64,000 nucleotides of DNA from Chrysochromulina tobinii (taxonomy: Eukaryota > Haptophyta > Prymnesiales > Chrysochromulinaceae), in contig JWZX01003263.1 in the NCBI GenBank assembly GCA_001275005.1, positions 1 through 64,000 of the forward strand, given 5' to 3'. The notes below the pieces were generated by a model. It saw only the letters and a program-made list of their open reading frames with translations, had not been told where the DNA came from and did no database searches. The position numbers were made by a program, and so were the translations under genes. How positions within the stretch are numbered: the first letter of the stretch is position 1; every line of letters begins with the position of its first letter. Positions 31,656-42,922 of the stretch are shown in pieces.

Positions 31656-34600
31656 TCAAGGTTGGTGTGTGGAGAGGCTGCGCCAAAATCGGAGATTGCG
31701 CTGGACGTGCTCTCCGATTTGGTCGATCTTCGAAGGCGCAGCAGTGGGCCGAGAGGAGGATGCTTCAGCAGTGGGCCGAGAGGAGGATGCTTCAGCAGTG
31801 GGCCGAGAAGAGGATGCTTCAGCAGTGGGCCGAGAGGAGGATGCTTCAACATGAGTGGGCCGAGAGGAGGATGCTTCAGCGTGACCATGAGCATGATCCT
31901 CTGAGATCACAGATTGCGGCGGCTTGCCTGATCGCACGCAATGGGCTTGCATGCACGCTTCGAGCCTCTCGAGCACGGTGCTCATGTTCGGGCGGTCCTC
32001 TGGACGCTGCGCCCAACACCCCTGCATAAGGTCTGCGAACCCGTGGTGATTGGGGGGTAGCGAGATCGGCGGCCGTTGCCCCCGCATGGCGCTGAGGCAG
32101 GCATCTATCCCCGACATCCCCTCAAAGGCGCGGCGCTCATGCATGAGCTCATAGAGCAGCAGGGCAAAGGCATAGACATCTGTGCGGTCCGCGCAGCTGA
32201 TGAGCGTGCGGTGTTTGGAGCTGACGCTGCTACAGTCGCCACGTTCAAGGCTCGCATAGTTCGCATCCACGATCTCGGGCGCCAGATACCGGAGCGTCCC
32301 CCCCCCCATGGGAGGCCTGCATCTCCCCCGGTACGCCTCACCTGGTTCAGGGAGAGGCTCGCTAAACCAAAGTCGGAAAGCTTGCACACGGTGAAGCTAA
32401 TGTCGAGCAGTGCATTATCTGTCTTGACGTCGCAGTGCAAGATGTCGTTCGAGTGGAGGAAGCACAGCCCGCTCGCCAGCTGCACAGCAAACCCAAGGTG
32501 CTTGTCGAAATCGGGGGTTGCTAGACAAGGATATCGCGGCGCCTCCTGCAGTGTGTAGCCGTCGGGCGCCGCTTCGCGTGCGGGGATGGACCTCGCCCCA
32601 CTCGTGAGACGATGGTACGAGGAAGCCAGGCTCGAAAGCCCCCGTGAAAATGCGTCGTGCAGGCCGGTCTGGACATGCCCGTTTGACGTCAGAGTAGGCT
32701 GGAAAAGGTACGCGGCGAGCGAGCCGCCGGCCATGTACTCGAGGACGAGCGCGGGCTGCTGCTCAACCCGCATGTGCCCGAAGAGGGCGCAGATGCACGG
32801 GTGGCGCAGACGACGAAGGATGGCCACCTCCTGGAGCGCCGACCCGTCAAAGTTCTCATTCGCCACGTGAAGGACTTTGACAGCCAGGGTCGTGCCCTGC
32901 CACCGTGCCATCCAGACGGTTGCGAAGCCACCCTTTCCGATTGGCCTGGCCATCGTGAGCGTCGAGAAGTCCACCACCTCGAGCTGCTGCGTCGGCGTGT
33001 CGGGCTGCGCGTCAAAGGCAGTGGCGGCGGCGGCAAGGCTGGTGGTGGCAGCGGCAGGGACGATTGTAAAGGGGGGGGCGCACAAGGAGATGGAGGGAGC
33101 GCCGCTGGTGCCAGGGCTTGCCCGCGGCGACATCACTATGCGCATCCACTCCAGCGGCACACGCAGCCGGCCGCTCATCTGTTTGCGTCGTGCCCACCGC
33201 TGCCCACAGCAAACACAGAAGACGATCACCATGAGAATGGCAACAGAGTAGGCGAGGGCTGTCACCACAAACGGTCCATGTTCTGGTGCAGCTGCCCTTA
33301 TAGGCGTTGCCGTAGGCGTTGCCGCTGGGGAGCTTGATGGTGGCAGGCTGATTAAGTCTACCTTTTCCGAAACTGGCAATGGAGGGCGTAATGGCGCCAT
33401 AATAGAAGCAGCGAAGCAGCTTGCGGCGTCCCCTCCCGTAACCATCTTAGAGCCGAAAGTTACGTCGCCTACGAAGTGGCCCGTCACGAGAGCACCTCCG
33501 CCGCCGCCATCATACGCGACTCCATAACCGATGGCCTTTGACCTACCGCCCGCCTGGACTGCCACATCGATGGCGCCCGACGCCGTCACGTGCATCACGA
33601 ACGCGTCCACCATGCCCCGACTCAAGAGTGATGTCGAGCCAAACCATGCCGCGCCGCTGAACCCGCCAGTCGCGAGAGCACCGCCCGCGCCATCATGCGC
33701 GATGCCGTAGCCGATATCATTGGCCGTTCCGCCTGCCTGGATGGCCCAGTCGATGGCGCCCGAAGGCGTCACGTGCATCACAAACGCATCGTGCTCGCCT
33801 CGACTGTGGAATGTCTTGGAACCGAACCATGCGTCGCCGCTGAAGCCGCCCGTGACGAGAGCGCCTCCCGCGCCATCGTACGCAATATCATAGCTTCCGA
33901 GTGCCGCCCCCCCCCGAACGCCGCCCGCCTGGACGGCCCAGTCGATGGCGCCCGACGCCGCCACGTGCATCACAAACGCGTCGTACATGCCGCGGCTTGT
34001 GAGTGATGTCGAGCCGAACGACGACGCGCCCTGGAAGTAGCCTGTCACGAGAGAACCGCCCGCGCCATCGTGCGCGATGCCGTGGCCTTTGTCATCCAGA
34101 TCGCCGCCCGCCTGGACGGCCCAATCGATGGCGCCCGATTTCGTCACATGCATCACGAATACGTCGAACACGCCGCGGCTTGCGAATGACGATGAGCCAA
34201 ACGATGCGTCGCCGCAGAAGTGGCCCGTAACGAGAGCACCGCCCGCGCCATCGTACGCGATGCCAAGGCCTTCGTCGGAGTACGATCCCCCCGCCTGGAC
34301 GGCCCAGTCGATTGTGCCCGACGCCGTCACATGCATCACGAACACGTCGAACTCGCCTCGGCTCGTGAGTGACGTTGAACCGAACCATGCGTCGCCACTG
34401 AAGCCGCCCGTCACGAGAGCACCGCCCACGCCATCGTACGCAATGCCACTAACATGGTCAATGGACGTACCCCCCGCTTGGATGGCCCAGTCGATTGTGC
34501 CCGACGCCGTCACGTGCATCACGAACACGTCCGACCGCACGCGTTCGTACCCGCCTCGGCTTTTGAGTAACGTCGAGCCGAACCAAGCGTCGCCGTGAAA

Positions 34601-36139
34601 GGTACCCGTCACGAGAGCACCGCCCGCGCTATCGTGCGCGATGCCGAGGCCGGTATCGTCGAGTGTGCCGCCCGCCTGGACGGCCCAGTCGATGGCGCCC
34701 GATTTCGCCACGTGCATCACAAATACGTCGAGCGCGCCGCGGCTTCTGAGTGACGTGGAGCCGAACGAGACGACACCGCTGAAGTAGCCCACCACGAGAG
34801 ATCCTCGACCCTCCAGTACGTCACCATCGTGCGCGATGCCTTGGCCACGGACCATTGACATGCCGCCCGCCTGGACGGCCCAGTCGATGGCGCCCGAGTC
34901 CGTCACGCGCATTACAAACATGTTGGCACCACCTCGGCTGTTGAGCGTCTTCAAGCCGAACACGAGGTTTTCGCTGAAGAAGCCCGTCACGAGAGCACCG
35001 CCCGCGCCGTAACGGGCAATGCCGTTTCCTTTGACCTCGGCTGTGCCTCCCAATTGCACAGCCCAGTCGATGGTGCCCGACGCCGTCAAGTGCATCACGA
35101 AAGCGTCGGAATGGCCTTGGCTGTGGAGTGCTGTCAAGCCGAAGACGGCGTCGCCCATGAAGTAGCCCGTCACAAACGCACCGCCCACGCCGTCATGCGC
35201 AATGCTGCTTCCTTTGACCTCGGCTGTGCCTCCCACTTGCACAGCCCAGTCGATGGCGCCCGACGCCGTCACGTGCATCACGAAAGCGTCGAAAGTGCCT
35301 CGGCTGGTGAGCGAAATCGAGCCGAAGGATGCGTCGCCGCCGAAGGTACCCGTCACGAGAGCACCGCCTGTGCCGTCGTACGCGATGCCGTAGCCTTCGT
35401 CAATGGCCGTGCCGCCCGCCTGGACGGCCCAGTCGATGGCACCCGATTTTATCACGTGCATCACAAATATGTCGTACTCGCCATCGCCTCTGCTGGTGAG
35501 TTTCACCGATCCGAACGATGCGTCGCTGCTAAAAAAGCCTGTCACGAAAGCACCTCCCGCACCATCATGCGCGATGCCGCTCCCTTGGTCTCGGGCCACG
35601 CCTCCTGCCTGTACGCTCCAGTCGATGGCGCCTGATGCCGCCACGTGCATCACGAACACGTCGTAATCGCCTCGGCTCGTGAGCGACGTTGAACCGAACG
35701 ATGCCCTGTCGCTGAAGTAGCCCGTCACGAGAGCACCACCCGCGTCATCACCCGCAATGCCCAAGCCTTGGTCCTTGAGTGTACCCCCCGCCTGGACAGC
35801 CCAGTCGATGGTGCCCGACGCCGTCACGTGCATCACGAAAGCGTCGTAATTGCTTCGGCTCGCGAGAGACGCAGAGCCGAATGATACATCGCCACTGAAG
35901 TAGCCCGTCACGATAGCACCACTTGCGCCATCAACCGCGATGCCCATGCCTTGGACTGTGCCGCTGCCGCCCACCTGAACAGTCCAGTTATACTCTGATG
36001 TCATCCAGTGAGAGAAGCTAGCGCTGCAACCTGCAGCGCACAGTTCTTGCAGCCCAGCAGGTCTGTTCCCCGGCCACGAGGGAAATTTTCCTCGGTGAGA
36101 CTTCGGTGAGCCCCTGCTCTTCTCATCAAAAACTGCCAT
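31656..36139 (-). CDS. Beta-propeller receptor-like protein kinase
   Basis: About 1494 residues if one base is added at a ten-G run (32288-32297). As given, the frame breaks there, between SDFGLASL and GTLRYLAPE. From about residue 50 there are 14 tandem repeats of about 62 residues (DWAVQAGG...GIAYDGAGGALVTGYFSGDASFGS...FVMHV), an SBBP/beta-propeller pattern that could form two seven-bladed propellers. A membrane helix (ALAYSVAILMVIVFCVCC) follows, then a kinase domain with GKGGFATVW (Gly loop), AVKVL (Lys), HCDVKTDNALL (catalytic loop, HCD for HRD), SDFG and APE. The C-terminus has five AEASSSRPT repeats encoded by a 27-bp tandem. It probably acts as a surface receptor kinase. No signal peptide is seen at this ATG. 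No intron. Confidence 0.85.
31741..31900 (-). repeat. 27-bp coding tandem repeat in kinase tail
   Basis: Five near-identical units (plus strand GGATGCTTCAGCAGTGGGCC...) encode AEASSSRPT in the kinase C-terminus. Ser-rich and possibly phosphorylated. Confidence 0.9.
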
Positions 36140-37334
36140 TGAGTGCCGCTGATTTTTCTCCGACTAATCAGATTTCCGTCAATAGGTTTCTAAACAAAAC
36201 TGGTCTTCGACTCATAGATCGGCTCAGTTTTCGTCGACTTCGCTACAAGGCAGAGCGGAGCCGTCCTTTGAGACGGTACTTGTACAATTGTATGGTGCGT
36301 GAGCGCGTGGCCCGCGACGAAACGGTCTTGACTTGATTGCCGCATGAGGAGGCTCGGGTTTGAGTGTTTTTGAGTGCAACCGCAATCGATATGGGCCCAG
36401 GGGGCGAGGGCTGGGGACCCGCTTTTCTTTTCGTCTCTCTATACAAAAACTTGCACCCGGACCCGGTCGGGGAAACTGCGGACGCCACCTACGGACGCCT
36501 CCCACGCAGCCGGGCGGGTCGGCGGCGGGCGCGCGCAGGCCATCGGTGCGAGGCAACCTCTGTGGGTTACGCACACGCACCAGGCGGGGAGGTGACGATG
36601 GCAGGGCGCGCGGCGCATGGAGACTAGATGGCGGGGCGCGGCGCGTGGAGACAATCGCGCCATCGTCGCCTCCCCCGGTTCTGCTCGGATGCCGTCTCCC
36701 ACATCACCTTGCAATGCGCCCACGCTTCCTGTTGCTACCGTCCCCGTCGGGGCGGCGTTGGAGACGCCGGCGGCATCGAACCTGCGTGCACCGATGCGCC
36801 CGATGGCGCGCCTCCCCCGTGGGGAACGCAAAGACGCACTCGACACCGTCGCATGACGACGGTGTCGAGCACAAGTGGTGGCTTCCATCGCCGCCGCCGC
36901 CGCCGCCGCCTCCTCCGTGGGCGTCAAGCCGCAGGCCGAGGCACCACATTCGGCGCCGGTTGCGCCGCGCGGCGCGCTGCGTCGGCGCCTTCGCCGCCGC
37001 ACCTGCACAGCACGCGCGCGCTCCGCGCCATCGATCCGTGCTGCGCGGGCACGAGCTGGCCCGAGCTTGAGAGTCCGAGCGCAGCTCCTCCGTAGCGCGC
37101 GCGCGTCAAGACGCGCGGCGAAAGGCGCGGGCAGGTCGATGGCAAATGGAGAGATGGTTGGGAGCAGCGCCGTCCGCCGACGCGCCTGGATGGAACCGGC
37201 CGCAGCGGGGCGGAGGAGGCGCGCATCGCGCGGAGCGCAAAAAAAGGTTGCACGAATTAAAGGGGGTCCGAGCCAGTACCCTGAAAGGCTGCTGCGCTCG
37301 CCTTTTTCAAAGTCCCCAGGATTCGACACCCACC
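36140..37334. other. GC-rich upstream region between divergent genes
   Basis: 1.2 kb between the starts of the receptor kinase (-) and the PH protein (+). Long open frames occur on both strands but are mutually overlapping Arg/Ala-rich low complexity. An in-frame ATG at 37146 could extend the PH protein, but its first 63 codons look non-coding. Confidence 0.4.
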
Positions 37335-39413
37335 ATGTCGATGCAGCGAGAAATGGGTGTTCCCTTCCAGCCTGATGACCTCTTGAACGCGCGCGGAAAG
37401 CTGCGCAGGAGCGAACGACGGCCATCGTTCGAGCTGCCCCTCAAGCCATCCTTTCAGCGTCGCGAGCTATCGATCCTGCATCAGGGCTGGCTGATGAAGC
37501 AGAGCCGACACGGAACCGTAGCACATTGGAATCGTAGGTGGTTCATCTTGATAGGCGGGTCGCTCTACTACTCGCGCTCGGCCGCGCCCTCCGTGGCAGA
37601 TCTGCACGTCTTCACTGAGCTGCTCGAGGCCCTCAATATCGAGCTGGTGCCGTCGACGGCGGCGCTGATGCACGCGTTCAGAATTGTGCGCGCGCAGCCA
37701 CCGCCGCTCTCACAACGCGGCGCGCGCGCGCGCCGTGAGTACCAGCCGCATGCCGATCGGCGGCTAACTCACCGACGGTTCTCACGTTCTCCCACAACGC
37801 GCTCGCAGCTGCTTCCGGACGGCCACACTCTCCTCTTCTCGGCGCAGTCGAGCGAGGCGCGGCTGACGTGGATGTCGTTCATCGAAGCGTCGATCGGCAT
37901 GCAGCCCGTCTCAGTCGCGGTGCTGCTCGCAGAGATGCGGCGCGAGCAAACAAAGGCGGGCGGCGCGGTGCAGCTGCGGGCCATCTCGTCAGAGTTGGCC
38001 GACGTGCATGCCGCACTGGCCGCCGCGCTCTTGCGATCGGGTACGCTTCAGTCAGACGTGAAGCGTCTCGAGGAGACGGTGGAGGCGCTACGTGGCGCGC
38101 TCCAGGCGAAGGACGAGCGGCTTTGGCTCATCGGCACCCAGCTGGCCGAAGTGTCTGGCGCCGCGCTGCCCGCGACCGCCGCTGCGACGGGTGCCCACGA
38201 CAGCGCCGTGGCGGGTGTGCCGGCGCTGGCGCTTGGCGCAGTCGCGGGCAGCCCGGACGGCAAGGTCAGCAGCAGCTGCGGCAGCACAAATAGGCTCTCG
38301 GTGCTGCGCGGCATGGTGGGCTTTCTCTCGCCTCGTCTGTCGCCCCGCTCGCCCCGCGTGCCAGCTAAAGGATCCCCCCCCGAGCGCCGCCCCGAGCGCC
38401 CCGAGCAAGCCAGCGCGGACGAGCAGACAGGTGCCCACGACAGCGCGTTCTCCAGGGCGCCGGAGTTTCGTGAGTTTCGTGGGCGCCGGTCTAGGGTCGA
38501 GGGCCGCGAGATCATGAAGCAGGCCAGGAGCGAAGGCGACCTCGAGGGCTGGGGTGAGTGGGCGGACGAGAGCCACCACGGCAACAGGCATGTGAACCAG
38601 TGGTCCCAAATTAGGCAAGCCCCCATGGCCGGCCGTTTCCATTCGTCAGAGGTTTCGTCAGAGGCGTCCCCCCTGACAGCCCGAGGCATGGGCGCGCGCG
38701 CGCACGGGCCGATGCCTCGCTTGGGCGCGCCCAAGACGGCGCTATTTGTGCTCAAGGAGGGCGTGCTGACGAAACTCTCCAAGGGGGGCTTCACCGCAAA
38801 CTGGAACCGGCGCGCATTCGCTCTCATCGGGTCGTCGCTCTTTTATGCCAAGGACCGCGAGCACCTGCTGAACCAGCCGAAGCTCTTCGCCGAGGTGGCG
38901 GGCTGCGTCTGCTCCTCGTGGTACGAAGCCGCGACGAATCGGAACAACACACTGGCCATCCAGCTGCCTAATTTGGACGACCCTGACGGAGACTCCGAGG
39001 TGTTAATTATGGCCGCCGATACGGTGCGCGAGAAGCTTGCTTGGATCGAGGCCATCACGCACGCCGCGCGCATGCCGCCGTGCCCGATCGAGTTTGTTCA
39101 CAGGCTGCTCACGGACGCCGACCCCACAGGCCCCTGGCCCAGTGGCGGGTTGGCTCCCGACTCCGGAGATCCTATCTCGCCCATTCTATGGGATCGGGTG
39201 GCCGCCAATTTCGCCGCCCACGACGGCGGCGGCGGCGGACGCAACTGGGCCGTGCGCGAGAGAAGTGACGGTTACCACCAGCATAGCGGCGATCATCATC
39301 ATCACTACGGTAGCAGCCACCGGCGCCATCAAACCCAGCCGGAGCCCGATGCGGGTCTGACATGGGGTCCGTTCAACCTCGAGGCCTGGTTGCCCTTCGT
39401 CAAGAACGTTTGA
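37335..39413 (+). CDS. Protein with two PH domains and coiled coil
   Basis: 692 residues from ATG 37335, which sits in a strong CACCATGTCG context; I prefer it to ATG 37146. PH domain 1 starts at LHQGWLMKQSRHGTVAHWNRRWFIL. Its middle is interrupted by a 40-residue basic insert before LPDGHTLLFSAQSSEARLTWM. A helical segment (SDVKRLEETVEALRGALQ) and a disordered Ser/Pro/Arg region follow, then PH domain 2 (VLKEGVLTKLSKGGFTANW ... EKLAWIEAI). The tail is His-rich (DHHHHYGSSHRRHQ). PH domains in tandem usually target phosphoinositide membranes or act as adaptors. The insert in PH1 may hide a small unrecognised intron. Confidence 0.8.
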   Translation: MSMQREMGVPFQPDDLLNARGKLRRSERRPSFELPLKPSFQRRELSILHQGWLMKQSRHGTVAHWNRRWFILIGGSLYYSRSAAPSVADLHVFTELLEALNIELVPSTAALMHAFRIVRAQPPPLSQRGARARREYQPHADRRLTHRRFSRSPTTRSQLLPDGHTLLFSAQSSEARLTWMSFIEASIGMQPVSVAVLLAEMRREQTKAGGAVQLRAISSELADVHAALAAALLRSGTLQSDVKRLEETVEALRGALQAKDERLWLIGTQLAEVSGAALPATAAATGAHDSAVAGVPALALGAVAGSPDGKVSSSCGSTNRLSVLRGMVGFLSPRLSPRSPRVPAKGSPPERRPERPEQASADEQTGAHDSAFSRAPEFREFRGRRSRVEGREIMKQARSEGDLEGWGEWADESHHGNRHVNQWSQIRQAPMAGRFHSSEVSSEASPLTARGMGARAHGPMPRLGAPKTALFVLKEGVLTKLSKGGFTANWNRRAFALIGSSLFYAKDREHLLNQPKLFAEVAGCVCSSWYEAATNRNNTLAIQLPNLDDPDGDSEVLIMAADTVREKLAWIEAITHAARMPPCPIEFVHRLLTDADPTGPWPSGGLAPDSGDPISPILWDRVAANFAAHDGGGGGRNWAVRERSDGYHQHSGDHHHHYGSSHRRHQTQPEPDAGLTWGPFNLEAWLPFVKNV

Positions 39414-39904
39414 CAGCGGGCTCTCAGGCCTGCCGTGCGTGTTTCGTCTTTCTTCTTCTTTGCATTATAGTGATAGCCGTACTACATGCGTTATTTTTAG
39501 CACGCACGACGGGACACGAGCTGTAATATCCGATCGTTTATCGTTGTATGCAGTCGCTGTAACGTGTGAATAGGGTGGGGGTGGGGTTTAAAAGCTGAGG
39601 GCAGTTTGGCGAAAGACGGTAAAAGTGTCCACTGTGGACCGAACTCCGAAGATTCGCGTAAAACCAAATAAGGGCCTTTGTAAAACGGTAAAAGTCATCG
39701 TTCATCGACATCGTGCCTCCGTATCCGAGGTAAAAGACACTTTTGCCGAATGTTAGTACCAGTACTTCGCTAGCAACCGAGCGTGATTGTCATTCGATAT
39801 GAAACAAGCTCTCGAAACCTACTGGTACTTCAATCCTTCGTTTGCGTGCCCGGACCGACGCTCCGACGCACTCCATCGGTTGTTCGGTTCAGACGCACAT
39901 GGAG

Positions 39905-40012
39905 TCGACACATGGAGCATGACATGGAGCATGACATGGAGCATGGCATGGAGCCTCTGTCTCATTACTCGTTCATCGCTCATTACTCGATCAACGTCTC
40001 ATTACTCGCAAG
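39905..40012. repeat. Two short tandem repeats side by side
   Basis: ATGGAGCATGAC repeated about four times (39905-39955), then CTCATTACTCG repeated three times (about 39960-40010). Confidence 0.85.
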
Positions 40013-40508
40013 AATCAAAGTGCCTAAAGGGTATTTATATGGGACCATTCGATTTCAGGTCCGACACATGCAAAAAGGGTTTACTAAGCTCTGAGGGGAA
40101 ACGATGCTCGAACGAGAGTTTCCAAAAACAGATCGACAGCGCGCCGCGTCCTGTGGCCTTGCTGTGGCCGCTGCACCACGCGTACTAGGCTACTAGCTGC
40201 GCCTCGGACGAGCGTCAGGACGAGCGCTGCGCCTGTGGAGCGCCGCTTGGTGACACAGAGCGTCCGACGGCACTGACCAAGACGGCACTGTGATCAATCG
40301 CCTCCCAATTGCTCAGATGCTCACATCAGCACGGGGGGCTGCTCGTCGACGCATCGCAAGTGCAAGCTCACTCCACCGCTTCCTGCGGCCGCTGCTACAC
40401 GCGTAGCTCAATGCGTCTAGCACACGAGCGCTGCGTCTATCTTTAGCTGCTCAAAACGTCACAGCTCACAGCGTGAGACTCGCAAGGTCAGCTTTTTTGC
40501 ACAAGACC

Positions 40509-40640
40509 GAGCATAAGCACGGTTGTTGCGACCTGCTACGACCTGCGACCCATCTGCGTGTGGTGATGCACAGGAAAGGAATTGGGGAGCTAGGGGACTC
40601 ACTCTAGGCTTGCTGAGGGAGGAGAGGGTTCAGTGTACCT
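40509..40640. repeat. Direct repeat A, left copy
   Basis: Shares GCACGGTTGTTGCGACCTGC, CCATCTGCGTGTGGTGATGC and CACTCTAGGCTTGCTGAGGG with 42129-42300 in the same order and orientation. The right copy has extra bases in the middle. Confidence 0.85.
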
Positions 40641-40789
40641 CATGTGCCAGCGCCGACCTCTCTCAGAGCTCTGTACAGAACCCTCTGGCTTAATACCTTC
40701 TACAGAGCACAATGCAAATGCACATCGATGAGGCAGCTTTCTGCGGCCGCTGCTACACACGTAGATGTGTGGGTATGCAGACTGGCTAT

Positions 40790-41560
40790 GAGCGTCGTTG
40801 AGCGCAAGATGGTCCTTAGCTTGAGCGTGGATGAGCGCAAGACGCTTGCGAGCGTGAGCAACGATGAGGAACGATGAGTGTAGGGCTGTTGCAAGCATGT
40901 GCGATGATGATGAATGCAAGGCATGTCTCTAGCATGAGGATGGATAAGCACACGATGGGTGAGCGCAAAGCGAGTGCAAGCACGAGCGACGATGAGCGCA
41001 AAACGTTCTCTAGCTTGAGCGTGGATGAGAGCGCAAGGCTGTTGCAAGCATGAGCGGCGATGAACGCAACTACGCAAGGCATTCTCTAGCTAAGGAGCGT
41101 ATAGGGAGCGTGGTTGAGCTATGGTTGAGCGTCACACGCTAGGCATTCTCTGGCATGAGCAACGATGAGCAGCGATGAACGCAAAAGACGTTCTCCAGCC
41201 GAGCTTGAGCGTGGATGAGGGCAAGACGCTTGCGAACTGAGCGATGATGAGGGACGATGAGTGCACAGGGCTGTTGCAAGCAAGAGCGACGACGAGCGCA
41301 AGACTGTTGCAAGCATGAGCGGCGATGAACGCAAGGCGTTCTCTAGCAACGATGAGCAGCGATGAGCAGCGATTGAACGCACCAGCTTGAGCGTGGATGA
41401 ATGCACGCTGCTTGATAGCATGAGCGACGATGCGAGTGACGATGAGTGCAGGGCAGTTGCAAGCAAGAGCGACGATGAGCGCAAGTCTGTTGCAAGCCTG
41501 AGTGGCGAGGAACGCAAGGCATTCTCTAGCTAGGGAGCGTGGATGAGCGCAAGACCGAGC
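40790..41560. repeat. Degenerate GATGAGCGCAAG minisatellite
   Basis: Many imperfect copies built from GAGCGTGGATGAGCGCAAG, TGTTGCAAGCATGAGC and AAGGCATTCTCTAGC. Antisense frames stay open (MRSSSLLLATAL-type sequence) only because of the repeat. Confidence 0.85.
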
Positions 41561-42128
41561 GACGAGATACTTGGTCTACCAGTCGCACGTCCGGCCTGTC
41601 AACAAGCTTGCCCTCGTTCGAGGTAGCCTCGGCCTTCCGCCGATTTTACCGCGGCCCTTCGCCCCCTTCCTCGACTCCTGCACAGTACAGTAACGCAACG
41701 CGGCGGCACAGACTTTGCTCACGTGCAAGATGGCCACTATAAGGCCACCCGCAGGCCACAGCGAACGGTGGATAAACGGTGTGACGTCATCACCGGCCTC
41801 GGCCCACGCCAATTCCACGTGCCCTCGAACTCTCGCCAAGTCGAGGCGTCCGAACAGCGTGTGACGAGTAGCATCGCTAAGGGACCTCGACGTCCTCCTG
41901 TCGTCGCACCTCGGCACCTGCTGGGACTTGCCTCGTACCTGTAACGGAGGAGGCGCATCACATAAGCACCGGCTTGTGTGTCTGGGTGCGGTAAATGCGC
42001 CGCTCTCGAGCGGGAGACCACAGTCGAAAGAGTAGCACGTCGGGGCACTCAATCACCGGATTTGCAATCGACAGTAATCAATCAAGTACCGAACAGATGT
42101 TACTGAATAAGTTTCGAGTTCCCTATTG

Positions 42129-42300
42129 CAAGCATGAGCACGGTTGTTGCGACCTGCAACCCATCTGCGTGTGGTGATGCACGCGAAAGGAATTAGAAAG
42201 GAATGGGGGAGCTATAGGGGAGCTAGGGGACTCATTGGGGACTCACACTCTTATAAACTCACTCTAGGCTTGCTGAGGGAGGAGACAGGGCTCGGTACAC
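42129..42300. repeat. Direct repeat A, right copy
   Basis: Partner of 40509-40640. Together they bracket about 1.5 kb, including the minisatellite. Confidence 0.85.
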
Positions 42301-42922
42301 CCCCTGTGCTTCCTAGGGCCTAGACACTCAGTAAACCCCCTGTTGATGAGGACGAGGCACATTGAGGTGTGCGGCGGCGGCACGCGCACTGCGCCGATTT
42401 AAACGGTAAAAGTGACCGCAGGAATATGGGCGTAAAACGTTTAAAGTTGCCTCTTGGCGAGTTTCAGTTTGTATCTTAGTTTCTCGTAAAACGGTAAAAG
42501 TTCCGGACCCTCCGGAAAAGCTACCCCCACCCTATAAACGTGTGGTATTGATGCTTGATGGTTCAGTACCCGCGGCCTACCTCTCGCCGCGCCTGAAAAG
42601 ACGGGTATACAGTTATGTTTATTTGCCGGTCCGGTGCTTGCGTGCGTCTCCTCGCCTGTACGTCGCACGCCTACAATTTCAATTACGAATAAAATTGCTC
42701 CTGTTCTTTTCGTATTCTCATACCGTACTCCTACCGACTACTGTCGTTCACGTACAGCGGAGAACGCAGCATGAGAAGACGGAGTATTCATCCTCAAGCT
42801 GAGTCGCGACCGTCCGATTGACGAGCTGCGCCAGTCTGCCAAGTGAGGTGTCATAGCGCACATATCCTCACGTCGACATCAGAGGCGACCGTATAAGGCG
42901 ACCGAGACCGTGCTGAGCCTAG

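Larger units (their letters stand above)
39414..42922. other. 3.5-kb gene-free repeat-rich block
   Basis: No ORF in any frame looks coding. The GC is lower than in the flanking genes. It holds ACGGTAAAAGT motifs at both ends, a 13-bp inverted match, two direct copies of a roughly 130-bp segment, a 12-bp ATGGAGCATGAC tandem and a long degenerate minisatellite (each listed or reported separately). No transposase or reverse transcriptase was seen. Confidence 0.6.

Noticed and set aside
36439-37425. 328-codon minus-strand ORF upstream of the PH protein
   Set aside because: Arg/Ala low complexity in GC-rich DNA that overlaps the well-supported PH gene start on the other strand.
37735-37808. GTGAGT...CGCAG intron inside PH domain 1 of the two-PH protein
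   Set aside because: The 74-nt removal would break the reading frame that resumes at LPDGHTLLF; unless other boundaries are used, the insert is translated.
41119-41517. Ser/Leu-rich minus-strand ORF of 132 codons
   Set aside because: It is the translation of a degenerate minisatellite; there is no start context, domain or flanking gene structure.
40509-42300. LTR retrotransposon bounded by direct repeats
   Set aside because: The paired repeats are imperfect, differ internally in length, and enclose no gag, protease, reverse transcriptase or integrase frame.
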